Shown: positions 50,813-64,000 of the stretch, one piece after another
Layout of the letters: the number at the start of each line of letters is the position of its first letter
Numbering within the stretch: the first letter of the stretch is position 1
NCBI GenBank assembly: GCA_018873245.2
Contig: JAEMBT020000002.1
Location: forward strand, 8,964,001 to 9,028,000
Origin: Archegozetes longisetosus
Taxonomy: Eukaryota; Arthropoda; Arachnida; Sarcoptiformes; Trhypochthoniidae
DNA: 64,000 nt
Direction of reading: 5' to 3'
The notes under the pieces: generated by a model
The model's input: the letters and a program-made list of their open reading frames with translations, nothing else
Told to the model about the DNA's origin: nothing
Database searches by the model: none
Translations under genes and position numbers: made by a program

Positions 50813-52314
50813 TATCAGATTACCTGTAATTATTAATCATTTTTATTATCTGTTTAGTCTAACGTTAGCACAAACAACATTTGTCTTACTTCAATTTTAA
50901 AAGTATTTCGCTTTTTCTCTACTATATTCGCAATTATTCGCAATTAATTCACTTATCAATGCGATTGCGCTCGTTTATGGTTAACATACATTCACTTTAT
51001 TTGATACCTTTATGTAATGGTTCCGATTTTATCTGAAAGTGAATTAAGTCATTCAATCAATTAATAGCTAGGAATTGGTGTACATCAATACGAGTTAATT
51101 ATAGTGTTGAATAAGGCAGAGTCTATACTTATGAAAATTCTGTACGGTTATAAACTTAATATTCTATTCAGCAATTCAATTAGCTTCCATAGTGTCTAAA
51201 CTGGATCAATTTTGGCAAATAACTCACTAAAATGTATGATACGAATGCTGAGTAAATAATACGCTTTCGACGTGGACTGACATAGGTGGCGATGCCAAAC
51301 AGATAATGGTTGCGGTCGTTTTTATAGTGCTATCTATATTTTTAATGTAATTTAAATGTGTGTATGTGTGAGAGTACTTTACACAAATAATTATTGTTTG
51401 ATCATGATAAATCAATTGGATGATCGACTGCTCTATGACATATTTATATAACATTAAAACATACTAATGACACGATAAAAACGATGGCAAGCATTATTTC
51501 TTAGCTACATATATTGTTGATCGATAACAAGTATAAGATAAAGATAAAGAGAAGACAAAGCTCTAACTCTAGAAAGTGTAAATGTACTTAAAAGCGAAAC
51601 TAAGGATAACGTGACTTTAGTAAATAAGATTTACTAAATTGATTTCAAATAGATCTAATGTCACGAGTATTTATCAACAATTTAGGCAAATGGCTTATAA
51701 TAATATTGACTGAAGGCTAAAAATTTGATTTAGAGCGTAAAGTTTGACTCTTATAATGAAAAAATATCTGAATTAATACTCTAAGGATATAATAATCAGT
51801 ATCGATGTCAACACAATTACAGTAACTGTGATTAGATGATTAGATTTTGCTGAGCATTGTGTCGAATTTCTCATCATTACATCTGTTATATACAACACTG
51901 TCTCTTCTGATAAACTGATAATTATTACTTCTGTATTACTTCTGTACTAATTCTAACTCACATTAACGACTTCTATTAAATTGATCTTATACTCGAAAAG
52001 TTAGTGCCCACGATAGCAACCTGAAGTGATGCGTTACCATGGCATTCTTGCCATCAAACCAAAATATCGAACGTATTAACAAACTTATAGAATATTTAAT
52101 ATAGTAATCAAAACAAATCTGAGATGGAATTTGGTAAAAATGTGATGCGCGTCACAGGCAAGTTTGCGTAGCAACTCTCTTTTCTTGCTGCTATCGCGGG
52201 TTATTAAGTTTGAAATCGTACACAATAGAGCTCTGTTTGAATTGAAATTCGTATCATAAGTTTGAAATTAGAATTTGTGGAATGATGAATGATCTAAGAG
52301 ATAGAAGAATAAGA

Positions 52315-52318
<4 letters not shown>

Positions 52319-52359
<41 letters not shown>

Positions 52360-52368
52360 AGAGAGAGC
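52319..52368. repeat. (GA)n microsatellite with GGGA interruptions
   Basis: GA run of about 50 nt broken by GGGAGGGA near its 3' end. Confidence 0.97.
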
Positions 52369-53874
52369 AGAGGTAGAATTGAAAGAAATTGACATATATT
52401 CTACCTGTTAAAAGGAAAGAATAAGCACTGAGGAGTAAAATGACAGAGAGTAGAGTTAGCTCGCACTCATCTTACCATTCATCTTTAGAAACATGGTGTT
52501 GCTCTTAATATGCATACAACAGACTCGTTCGACATTTACGATGGAAACTCACATTCTAACTGTCTATAGTACTAATACTAATAACTGAACAGATTTTATA
52601 TTTAACCATTTATATAACAATACTTCAGATGAGAAACACTGTCAAGGGTTAAGGTTAAAAATGATTGGTTTAGATGCAAAAAGAAATTTGATTAGGAAAC
52701 TGAGAGCACATTCAGAAAGAATCCTATGTATTCATAATAGGAGGCATCGATGTTATATTGATCCGTCAATTGCATCTAAAAGTACCAGTACTCTCGACCA
52801 TTGCAGTTGAGTTTGCGCCAATAAACCTGCGCACCATCACCAGAATCCTCTATTTCTGCTCCCTATTTAATTTATAAATACTCCTTTTCTCTTATACAGT
52901 ATTATATTATTCTTTACTTTACATTCGATATTAACTTCAATTATATGTTTTCTTTGTTAAACATTGATTTCAGTTTATTTCGAATGCAAATAAATCTTAC
53001 TTCAAGTAAGTCTCACTTCAAACCCCTTAAACAAATACAGAAAACAATATTTGCATATCTACAAAAAAGCTTCAAACTTGATCTAGCAGTGACAGAGCTC
53101 TAAAATTCAATATGAATATTAGTCTATATTGTGATATGAAATTGGTTGCCTCCTAAAGCAAAATCTAGTCTACTCAATATACTAATAGATTGCGTGTTTC
53201 AATATGACTATTTTATAATTGTTAATACTAGATTTATGTTGAATAAATCAATTCTCAACAAAATCTATGTATAAATTTGCCAACAGTATTCTAGAAACAT
53301 TTCAATCACATTTGATGTGTTCAAGACTGGAAGCAATTGATTATTTATCTTTTGGTAGGCGTAGTACAAAACATCTTTCATAACATTTAAATTTATTGGA
53401 ACGAAAGAAAGTTGAGAAACTCGATTTTGTGTACAAGTTATGTTAATAATTCATTTTATCAGATAAACTTCGATCCAATTAATAAGAAATGATTTAGTAG
53501 CTTATATAGTGCATAAGACAAGAAAGCAAGTCATGTCTTTCGTCAAAGTTAAACTATATTGACTTACGCATTAAACAAGAATCCATTCAAAAGCCTTAAA
53601 CATTCAATATTTAAACAAATAAAATAGCATTCATTCCATTCATGGCTCATCAAATTAATTAAATAGAGTGATTTTTTCAAATAATTCACAGTAAATTTGC
53701 CGAGATTCGGTAAGCATAAGCTTAATTACACTCTCAAAGAGCACTTTTCAGAGATTCTAGTATTTGTTTAACCGATTTAGTGTTAACTATAAATTAGTTC
53801 AACAGATGCTTAATTAATTTGGTTGACTGTTATTTATTACTAAAAAATGAAGTTAAGTCATGAAAGGCCAAAAT

Positions 53875-54078
53875 TCATCTTGATGAATGGTAGCTAATTA
53901 AATAGCTTTTGCTATTCCGAATTTGTTTATAATATTTTCCAAATGAATAAACTTTAACCTTATAAATAACTACTCTAATCATATAACTATTAAATATGCA
54001 CTCATTAATCTTATCCAAATAGGCTTTGTCTTCAGTGTGGAACGGTATTGTTGCAGAGCGTGCCGAGATCAGTGACAA
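53875..54078 (-). CDS. coding-like segment, unknown product, possible exon
   Basis: On the minus strand the frame reads ALLSLISARSATIPFHTEDK and continues AYLDKINECIFNSYMIRVV before becoming random-looking. The first part is less AT-rich than its surroundings and follows an acceptor-like CTGTTAG. It could be an exon of an upstream gene or a relic. No family is recognised. Confidence 0.25.
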   Translation of the reverse strand: MSLISARSATIPFHTEDKAYLDKINECIFNSYMIRVVIYKVKVYSFGKYYKQIRNSKSYLISYHSSR

Positions 54079-56363
54079 TAATGCTCTAACAGCTTATTTC
54101 TATGATGAGATTCAATAAAACTGGTCACACATTATATTAATTCATACTGATGGTATTTAAACGTTATTGAACATCAGTTAAGATTCTGAATCAATTATCA
54201 CAGCTGAGATAAAAAACTTTATTAGTAAGAAACTTGTACAGTTTTCTCTAGATAATACTCATAATAAAAATAAAGTACAAAAGTCTTTCAAGATTTAACT
54301 TGACTGCGAAATTGTTGCGAAATGTGCTGTAAATGTGTTTTTGTTTTATTTGACAATGGAATGGCTCTCATGTCACAACTTTGTCAACATTATAGTTATT
54401 GCGCGCAGCATCGCGCTTATCTCACCGTATGGAATATCGTTAGTGAGCGTGATTTGCAATAATATCAGGGACATAGTGAATGAATAGAGTACTTTTTATA
54501 AGTAATGAGTGATTAATATGGCTTTGCTGTTGCATCACTGTATGGATTAACGTAGATCTCTTCTGTAGAGGAGATACTCCGTTAAAGGACTTTAAAGGCA
54601 AAGCACGCTATGCCACCAATTTATAAAAAAATCGACTCTTCAGGCATAGATAATTTTAGTACACCTTGAAAACTAACCAAAACTTAAATTTTAAGTAATT
54701 TGTCTGCAAAAATTGAGATCGATATTGTGTAGAAACTCAAACTATAAGATTTTGGTAGATTTATTCAAATAAATTAGTTTTTCTCTAGTCATATAGGATT
54801 TTGACTATAAAGTTGAAGTCAGATATATTTCTTATCTATTTGTCATACGAATATAGTTTATTTTACATGCAAATATTACATCCTACATTCGCTTCTGAAT
54901 TTTATATTATCTATGATTTCGTATTAGACTAGATAGCATTGCCCAATCAGGTTTTTTCATCTACTCATTCAAACTATGCATTTCGATGGATTATTCATTA
55001 AGTGAAATAGTAGAAGTGCAATTCAAGTTCGAGTCTATTTTTGAGGATTCACGAGTAACTTTATATCTCACTAAAGTTCTTATCGGCGAATAAAGCCAAC
55101 TTTCTACACTTCAACAAATAACTCTACTTTTCTTTTACCTATTTCAATAAAGATTTCTTGTTTTTGCTCTGAAAATTTTATATTTCAAAAGTTTAATATT
55201 TTAGAAACACTACTGAAAGCCTAATTTATAACACTTGTGTTTATGATCTGCAAAATGACTTCATTTCACTGAATTTTAAGCAATTTCACTTATTGTGCAA
55301 TTATTATAAAGTACAAAATGTTCAGATAAACGAACTAATCAAATTATATTAGGAATATAGAGCATTAAAAATATAATGAGAAACTACAAACCCTCCTATA
55401 AAACTCTAAATTTCATCTCAATTTCTTATTTTAAATCATATGAAAACTCATCATCGGATAAATATTTAATTTTCTATTTTCGTTATATCCATAATCTGTT
55501 AGAATAAGTCTATGTTTTGTGTCTTCAGAGTTGGCAGTTTGAATTTTGTGTTCAAAACACGTTTAGGCTATGATTATATCGTTTGTTTGGAAACTTTGGC
55601 TTATCGACGAAAAAATAAAAACTAATTAAAAAATAAATCTATTTTAAGACATTTGACTTGTTCCTGAGTATGATGTTTGATATAGCAACAAAAGCTCTTG
55701 AGGTGATTTGCAATCAATTTGAAAATATTCTTTTCTACAAAGTGCAACAGATTGATTTGAGAATTGATATTTTCAACAAACAGTCAATTCAAACAGTCTT
55801 AAACTTACTATAAAATTTATGAAAGTGTTCAATTTGATCATTTGTATTGAAAGATTCAAGATTAGGATGCTAAGTTAGTAGAGATTTTCTGGTCTGAGAA
55901 CAGTAGATCTGTTGGCTTATTGAATATACTTCTGATTTGTCTGTAGGCGAGTATTAGGCAAAGTAAACTAAATCACTTCAGTATTATTTGCATTAATACT
56001 TGATTGAATACTCAACATTTTCAGATTGAAAAAAAAATTGCCGAAAGACATGTTTTACATTCTTATAACGATATGCACAAGTATTGTGTAACACTATATT
56101 TGCAAATTTCATCTTGAATATCCAAAGTAATCTACTCCAATGCTATATTTGAACAAATGATGCATTTTTATGTTGCGTAATGTTTAAATGGTATAATTTA
56201 AGTAACTATGGCTGATGATCATCAATCCGCATTAAAGTATTATTGCATAAATGATATATTTTAAGCGAAGTATTATCTCTGGACTGAGCAATAGTGAACT
56301 TTTCATTCTTAATGAATTTCAATAAAATTGGAAAATATTGGGAAAAAGAATAGATAGATATAC

Positions 56364-56412
56364 AAATCAAAATAAGTTATAATCAAAATAGTTATAATCA
56401 AAATAGAATTGA
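56364..56412. repeat. short tandem repeat, about 16-bp unit
   Basis: Three imperfect copies of a TTATAATCAAAATAG-like unit. Confidence 0.75.
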
Positions 56413-56920
56413 TCAAACATAAATTCTGGATAAATTATGAAATTAGTCATACTCCTTAGATGGATATGATGCTCGAAGCATTTTAGATGAAGCCGAACTA
56501 CAAAGAATAAAAATAAAACATATAGTAATTAATGAACCTCATGCGTAACGCTGTCAAGCTTTGGTCATTAAGTCCAAATTTCAAGTTCCTTCTATAAATT
56601 AGTTGACGGTTAGCTTTAGAATCATTGTCCGAAAAGATTAATCAATCATCTGTATGACTAATGAGACATTAGTTGAATATTAAAAAACAAATTATTTATC
56701 CGTTTCTCTATACATGTGTTAATTTATAATCTTTCAGTAGGTTCCGCGTAAAGTTCGATAAATCTTGGAATGCACTGATGTGTGCGCACGAATATGCTCA
56801 AGAATGTCTTACGTAGCTCAGCTCCTGAGTTATGACTATTTACGTCAACGCATATATGTATTCAAATGATTCGATTCGACACTAGAATTCATTTTCTTTA
56901 GAATGTTCTACATTAAATCA

Positions 56921-57410
56921 GATATGTGCATCACACATCCGCATCCGTGGGTACTGCAGATATCCTCATGATTTGGCGGATACCGAGCGGGTGCGGTGTA
57001 ATTTTTCATTCAATGGAATGCCCGAGGCGAAATTTTGCAGTAAGATTCAGTGTAAATTCAATATCGAAACGATTGTTCGCCATACCTGCGATCAATTTGT
57101 TAAGTAAACGTAATTTTAATTATGCCGGATTAGCATAAACTGATAAGAGGTCGCGTATATATTCAGATATAGTCTATAAATTGCTATTTATTAGATCCAA
57201 TTTTAATATTGTAAAAAATAATTTAGAGATTATAAGTGACTTAGATATTGTTTTGAATATTAATTTAAAAGAAGTTCGTAGTGCCTTAATTCAAGTGTAA
57301 TAAAGATATTGAAATGCAGTTATTAGTGTGCGTTTTACGGATATTCGCAGTGATTTTTTTGCGGGTGCGGAACGGATGCAAGTGCAAGAATTTCAAAAGA
57401 TGCACATGTC
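56921..57410. mobile_element. possible MITE with CATCCGCATCCG motifs
   Basis: The ends GATATGTGCATC and, inverted, GACATGTGCATC match at 11 of 12. Inside both ends are GC-rich CATCCG/GCGGGTGCGG motifs followed by ATATCC, in inverted orientation, as in some hAT elements. I could not define a target duplication. The 70-codon plus-strand frame at 56926 lies within it and is probably not a gene. Confidence 0.45.
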
Positions 57411-59994
57411 TGCTTTGAATCATGAGATGAACACAATCGAGTTTGAAAGCATGTCTCTTTAGGATTGACTCACTGTAATAAGAAGGAATTGGAACAGAAT
57501 TTTGATGGTCAATTAGTCGATTAGCCATTCTCATATCAATAATTAAGTGATTTGTAACAAAATAATCTCTATTTAGTCAACAGAAAAAATACAAAAACCA
57601 ATAATTAACCATAGGTAATTTGTAATTTGAAATTTTGAAATAAATATCAAAGACATCCTTCCGCTCATTTGAAATTTATTTGAAACCTATTGATAAACAA
57701 CAGCTTAAAAATTTGACATAATATACACCTGAGATTTAAATACCAGAGAACCTATACGCTTACAGCCTACTCACTTTCTGTTCAAAACATGAAAATTTTC
57801 GAAAAATCATTTATATTTTAACTTGAAAAGTTTTCGTCATAGGTAATAATTTCTGAAATTTAGTATAGATATCATTTGAAATGAAATATTTCTGTGTTGT
57901 AAACAAATTAAATTGGAATATTTGAGAATTAAATTCATACTTTTGATGACTGAGCATGACTCTTAGTTAATGAACTTTGAACAAAAACTAGGTAAATAAT
58001 TTATATTCTGCTTCTGATGGAGTTCTTGGGTCAAACATATAGCTTTAGGTCGATTCATTTTATGAATCATAATTAATTAGAATTTCATCCCATTAAAACT
58101 TCTTGGGACTCACTTTCAACAAGCTCTGTGACAAATGTCAACTGAGACTTGAAAATGTGACGATTGAGTCGACTTATAACTGAATCCTCGCTCTCATAAA
58201 AAGCTTATTCTAAAAATATAGGTGTAAAATATAGAGTATATGTACTGAGCAAAGCTTAGTTTCACTCAATTTGGTTCGATGAATCTTAGCCAAAGGCTGA
58301 AATTCGAAAGTCAGTGCTATCATTAGAAACTAGTGATAATACTTGAAATCGAGTTTGTAGTCAAAAGAAAAATTCAAAATCAAATTAGAGTGAGTTGTGC
58401 AATCAAAACAAAAAGTAATGATTTGTTTGATCAATTATGAATATATTACTAGTTTCAGTATAAGCTCATAGTTAAAAACTTATTAGTGGCCGATAGCAAT
58501 TTTAGTAAAGTGATGTATCCAACGGGTTATTCATATATTCATAATAAGTCCATTCAATAGAAAAAAGCATAATTTGTATTAATACATAATTGATATGTAC
58601 TAATAACTAACAGTGTCACAGAAAATGTACCCTAAGAGCATAAGAACGAGCTCTTCATCTTAATCCGTACCTATTACGGATTATTAAATTTTAGAGCTTA
58701 CAGTTCATTGGTTCTATTGAATTTTCTGAAATTTTAAGTTAATACGTGTAACTCACCAAACTTTGTGCTCAAGTTTTCTATTGATCACGAAATTTCAATC
58801 TCAAAGAATCATAAATTAGTTTTGTTGAAACTTGAGTTTCGCAGAACAAACAAATATTAGTTATAATCTAGTGCTGGAAAAGAAGAAAATTATTTGGTTT
58901 ATCTGATGGTACGCTCAATGAGTACTCTCTGACTTACTTGCAATTTAATGCTAAATGTAATGCATTGCTATTGTATTTATTTGAGAGATAAAAATGAGGA
59001 TAAAGTCAGCTTTGAAACTATATATCAAACTCTAATCGGAAATCTAGCGGTTAAATCATAAAGTTTTTCAAGCGGTTAGTGAAGGAAATGAGAGAATGAA
59101 ACAGAAATAGAATGAAAGAGAAATTTAGAGTTATAGCAAAATGTAACTACCAATCGATCACGAAGTAATAATCGGCAAACCATTCGCAGCCACGTAAAAA
59201 ACAAATTTATTACTGCAAATTATGTCAACATTAATTAATTAGTGATGGCATCCTATCAACTGTTTTGCATGAATCTTCTCCATCAGCACAACTTTTTAAA
59301 GAGGATTTAGGAATTAGTCAAATATCAGGCAAATATGAGTCAAAAGTCTAATTAATTCAGTAAATCAAAGCCATACAAGTGATCGAAATTATTTTTTAGA
59401 GCTAATGCGCCCAAAACTCATCTTGCTTAAGTTTAAGAATATGCTTTGTTTAAGAGTTCTTGACAGTGACGAGAACTCAGAAAAAATGCAATTGCTTCAT
59501 ATTCTTTCAAATATGTACTCATTTTAATTCTGGCACTCAGTTGCCTAATAATGACTTGTTTGCCAAAGGCTATATCAATCAAAAGGTTATTCTTGTTCAC
59601 TAGAATTCAATCATTTTCGAGTCATGTCGTCTTAGGTCAGATCAATTTTCGTTATCACGACTAAATATACCATTTGAATATCATTTTTGTCATCTTAGAT
59701 ATTTTAGTGAATAAACAAGAAGTCATTAATATAATTAAAACTTTTTCAGGCAAATATCAAAATTTTCTCTTCAATGATATTATCCCTAATTCATTATTGA
59801 TATACAACTTCTCGAAAATATTTTCAACTTTTTGGTTCAGGCTGAGATAGTCATGATTTTATTATCCTGTGAGATGAACGACAACTCAATCAAACCTTTC
59901 GCAAACAAATCCTAAAACTTGAGTGTTGTTGAGACCAGCTATTTATTTATCACTTTACTGAAGAGTTGAAGGCGTCAAAAGTTTCAGACATTAA

Positions 59995-60193
59995 AGTGAT
60001 GCATAGCTACAAGAGAGGCATTGTTGCCATGTTATCCTCTCTGTGACGTATACGAATTTGAACTTAATTCTTAATTTAAATCGCCTTTAACGTCTAAACT
60101 GATTAAGATTTGAATCTGAAACTAGATGAATTGTTACGGCAACATGGAAACGTTAAGATAAGAAGGTATAATTTCTTGTAGCTATGCACCATT
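59995..60193. mobile_element. MITE, family with TIR TGCATAGCTAC, copy B
   Basis: A 199-bp element with 20-nt inverted ends matching at 18 positions (core TGCATAGCTACAAGA), flanked on both sides by TTAA (59991-59994 and 60194-60197). TTAA duplication is typical of piggyBac-type transposition, though the termini lack the usual CCC start. It shares its ends with 4093-4332. Confidence 0.72.
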
Positions 60194-62144
60194 TTAAAGG
60201 CATCAGTACAAGTGCTCACTCAAGTGAACCAAACTCACACAATCTAAGGTCATTTTGTTCAATCCAACAGCAATAAACTTAAACTGCCATCGACCAGTAT
60301 AGCATCAGTTTACTAATCAATACCACAGAAATGACAACTAATACATGTTTATTCGGTAGACTTAAGAATATCCTTAAATATTTTCATGTATTATAAATAA
60401 TTGTGAAAAATTATGATTTAGTAATAATAGTATTACGAGTTGTAGTCACTTCTAAGTTCTTTTGAATCAATTAATTAATGTATTTTATTTATAGACTTTA
60501 AGAGTAAATCGAAACCACTTCAGATATACGTTTATTACATTCATAAAATAATAGATCAGTTTGAATGAAGAAGAACGAACAATGAATAATAAAGATGATA
60601 ACAGAAAAATTTGCTTTATTTATTACATAACACAAATTGTATTCATTATTAGTTGAAAGCATCCCATTCTTCTAACTGAATATTAAATGATGCGCATTAG
60701 TATAATTGATATTTAATTCTAAACACAGATAATTAATTGCTGCAACAGTTTCTAGCTAATGGACAGCAAAAACTGTTTCAATTAATTAGATGGCGTTAAA
60801 TTAAGATTATCTTTTAACTTGTAAAATATCATATTAAACAGATTTGATTAGATTATTACAATTTTGTATTAGAACAATTGAATCAATTAACGTGACCTTT
60901 GTTAAACTTAATCAAAATCTTTCTAAGCTTTTCTAACCTATTTAAGTGACTAAACTTATTTACTTAGATCTCACAAAATTTCAATTTGTCTCAAGCTATG
61001 TAAAGAATATAGTTCCCACAAAAATGTCAAACTAGTTATTGAGAAATAAATATCTCATTTAATCAAAATTCAAGTTTTATATTTAATATAATGAATAAAA
61101 ATTATTGAGAAATTCTGAAATTTGATTCCGTTGAATATATTTACGCCTACGCGCAGAATTCATTTAATTAATTATTGATTAAATCCATGAAGTAAACCAG
61201 AGAACAAAATCTCAAAAATGAAACAAAAAATAGCGCATTAACAAAATTTTCTTCGATCAAATTCATAGTTATCTACTGATTTGAAAAGTTAAATAGATAT
61301 AACTTTTGGTAGTTTCACAAGTTACTTTCGCCTAAAGATCTAATCATTGATGAATTATACGAGCATAGGATTCAGATTAAACATATTATTTTAATAATGT
61401 AGAAATATTGTAGGACATATTTTTATGAGTTTTCACTAAAATTTTATTTTGTAGCTTTAAAAATGTTTGAAAAGAGGAATTACAGCTCGAATTTAGGAGA
61501 TGAGGATAACTCGAAAATGCCTGTTTGGGAAACAAATGAAGACATTGTAATCAGTGGTGTCGCCTGATGTTTTCCTGAATCTGGTAATATCGACGAACTG
61601 AAGGAAAACTTACCGACGAACTGATTCCTGATAACTGGACAAGAGAAGAGGTGAGCGCTATACCCGTTGTAATACGGAACTGCTTATTACGCTCTGGTTA
61701 TTAGGCAAATATGATTTGTCTCAAAACAATCCATTGGGTACGAAATCCAAACCATTAGTTATAAAATTTATTCAGTGTTTTACTGTATTATTAACAATGT
61801 TTTAATACTAATAGGAATGTCTGCTTTCTTGAAATATACTGCGTTGCGCGATATTTTTATTCGACGCTTTTCTTGGTCCCTCTCATATTTTTTCGGCAAG
61901 TATTTTGAGTCATAAACAAGAAGTGACAAAATTGGTTTTGGATAGTACCAAAAATAGTGCCGTGAGACCACTAAAGCTCAAGATTTTCAACAAGGATCAA
62001 GTGGAAGAAGCGTTTCGTTACATGTCTAGTGGCAAACATGTCGGAAAAGTTATATTAAAATTAAGAGACAGAGTCAGGGAAAGTAGTGTCACCTGAAAAA
62101 ATTACTGGTGAGAGCACTTCCACGAACAGCTCTTCACCCCTGAA

Positions 62145-63383
<1,239 letters not shown>

Positions 63384-63811
63384 TTAATCTTTCTTCTGAG
63401 CCAACGATTGAACTGAATGGTCGTATTTATCTTTTAAACCTGTCAATAAAACCTTGAAGTTGTTCAATGATTTCATAAGCGAACAAATTTGACAAATAAT
63501 TTCGGAGACATTAATCTCTGTTTGATTTAAGTTTGTTTCTGCAATAAATATATTATTTGTGTTAGTTTTTCGTCTTTCATCTTAAATGAAGTCATCCCTT
63601 TGCCAACGATCAGAGCTTTGATAACATTTGCGGCATTGAGGATAGCGTTAGTGTCATATTGTTTGCAATAGTCTTGTAATAGGGTTGGAATAAGTATTTC
63701 GTTATTTACTGAATCTATTCATATCAATGTCTGAATAATTGTTGATAAGAGTGATTCGTCTGAATATTCGGCGTTCATCTTAACAATTTGTGGTCCCTCA
63801 GCATCAGACAT
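63384..63811 (-). pseudogene. small broken gene, about 140 codons, unknown family
   Basis: On the minus strand an ATG at 63811 opens MSDAEGPQIVKMNAEYSDES and runs through NNEILIPTLLQDYCKQYDTN and NAANVIKALIVGKGM, with one in-frame TGA at 63719-63721. The frame ends at 63527-63529. In the next frame it resumes as NLNQTEINVSEIICQICSLM and LLTGLKDKYDHSVQSLAQKK, with a TAA at 63384-63386. The composition is plainly that of a real, soluble helical protein. A TATTTATTGCAG with an upstream CTAAC lies at the frame change and could be a splice acceptor, but I found no matching donor. I do not recognise the protein. It is either a pseudogene or a gene with an unseen intron. Confidence 0.6.
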
Positions 63812-64000
63812 CCCTTAATATATAGACCTTATCTCCAGTTACCAGAAATAAAAAATGATTTTGAAATTAGTGTGACTCAAACGAACTCATGCAAAATATT
63901 GTTATGGGTGCTCTCATTTCAAATTGACGTAGTTTGCAGTAACTGTTAGGCCTTAAACAAAAGCTATTGTAACACGTGTGACTACAGATATATTACTGTT
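63812..64000. other. right edge, nothing recognised
   Basis: Less than 200 bp upstream of the small minus-strand pseudogene. No feature was seen. Confidence 0.5.

Larger units (their letters stand above)
50824..61462. other. intergenic, AT-rich, no firm gene
   Basis: About 10.6 kb upstream of the receptor gene. It includes possible 5' UTR exons of the receptor that cannot be recognised from sequence. It holds the GA microsatellite at 52319-52368, a possible exon at 53875-54078, a short tandem repeat near 56364-56412, a possible MITE at 56921-57410 and MITE copy B at 59995-60193. Confidence 0.6.

Noticed and set aside
50518-50829. Plus-strand 103-codon frame
   Set aside because: Antisense shadow of the first receptor exon.
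61780-61971. Minus-strand 63-codon frame
   Set aside because: Shadow of the fatty acid synthase pseudogene on the other strand.

Overview
The window is AT-rich (roughly 70 percent A+T by eye) and gene-poor. Its protein genes are split by spliceosomal introns with GT..AG borders, several of them only 68 to 130 bp long. The gene set (a dimmed/Mist1-type bHLH, an allatostatin-C/somatostatin-type receptor, a lysosomal heparan N-sulfatase, fatty acid synthase fragments) and short TTAGG-type repeats point to an arthropod nuclear genome. I cannot place it more finely. There is no sign of bacterial operons, CRISPR arrays, or tRNA or rRNA genes.

Layout. Positions 590-3058 (minus) hold seven exons of an N-sulfoglucosamine sulfohydrolase gene whose 3' end lies beyond the left edge. 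Positions 9404-11425 (minus) hold a three-exon bHLH gene of the dimmed/BHLHA15 family that looks complete at 199 aa. Between 16.2 and 27.1 kb on the plus strand there are scattered, phase-compatible exon-like segments that may be an unrecognised gene; this is weak. From about 27 to 45 kb is a gene desert with a striking inverted repeat of about 510 bp (36.90-37.42 kb), two adjacent hAT-like MITEs (34.5-35.0 kb) and other repeats. Positions 45275-50812 (minus) hold a complete four-exon allatostatin-C/somatostatin-type receptor of 457 aa, with a 4.0 kb intron and a 21-nt micro-exon carrying the NPxxY motif. From 51 to 61 kb is non-coding sequence with MITEs and microsatellites. Positions 61463-63051 (plus) are a fatty acid synthase pseudogene made of disjoint pieces (KS start, ER start, ER end, KR start), with a 748 bp hAT element inserted into it and flanked by a perfect 8-bp target duplication. 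At 63384-63811 (minus) is a small broken gene of unknown family.

How the genes relate. The functional genes are independent. The sulfatase acts in lysosomal heparan sulfate breakdown. The bHLH factor belongs to a family that drives the secretory or neuroendocrine cell state. The GPCR would receive an allatostatin-C-like peptide. Two of the three thus concern peptide signalling, but nothing in the sequence shows they are functionally linked. I found no convincing novel molecular system. The most unusual items are the large inverted repeat, the NPxxY micro-exon and the fatty acid synthase/hAT locus.
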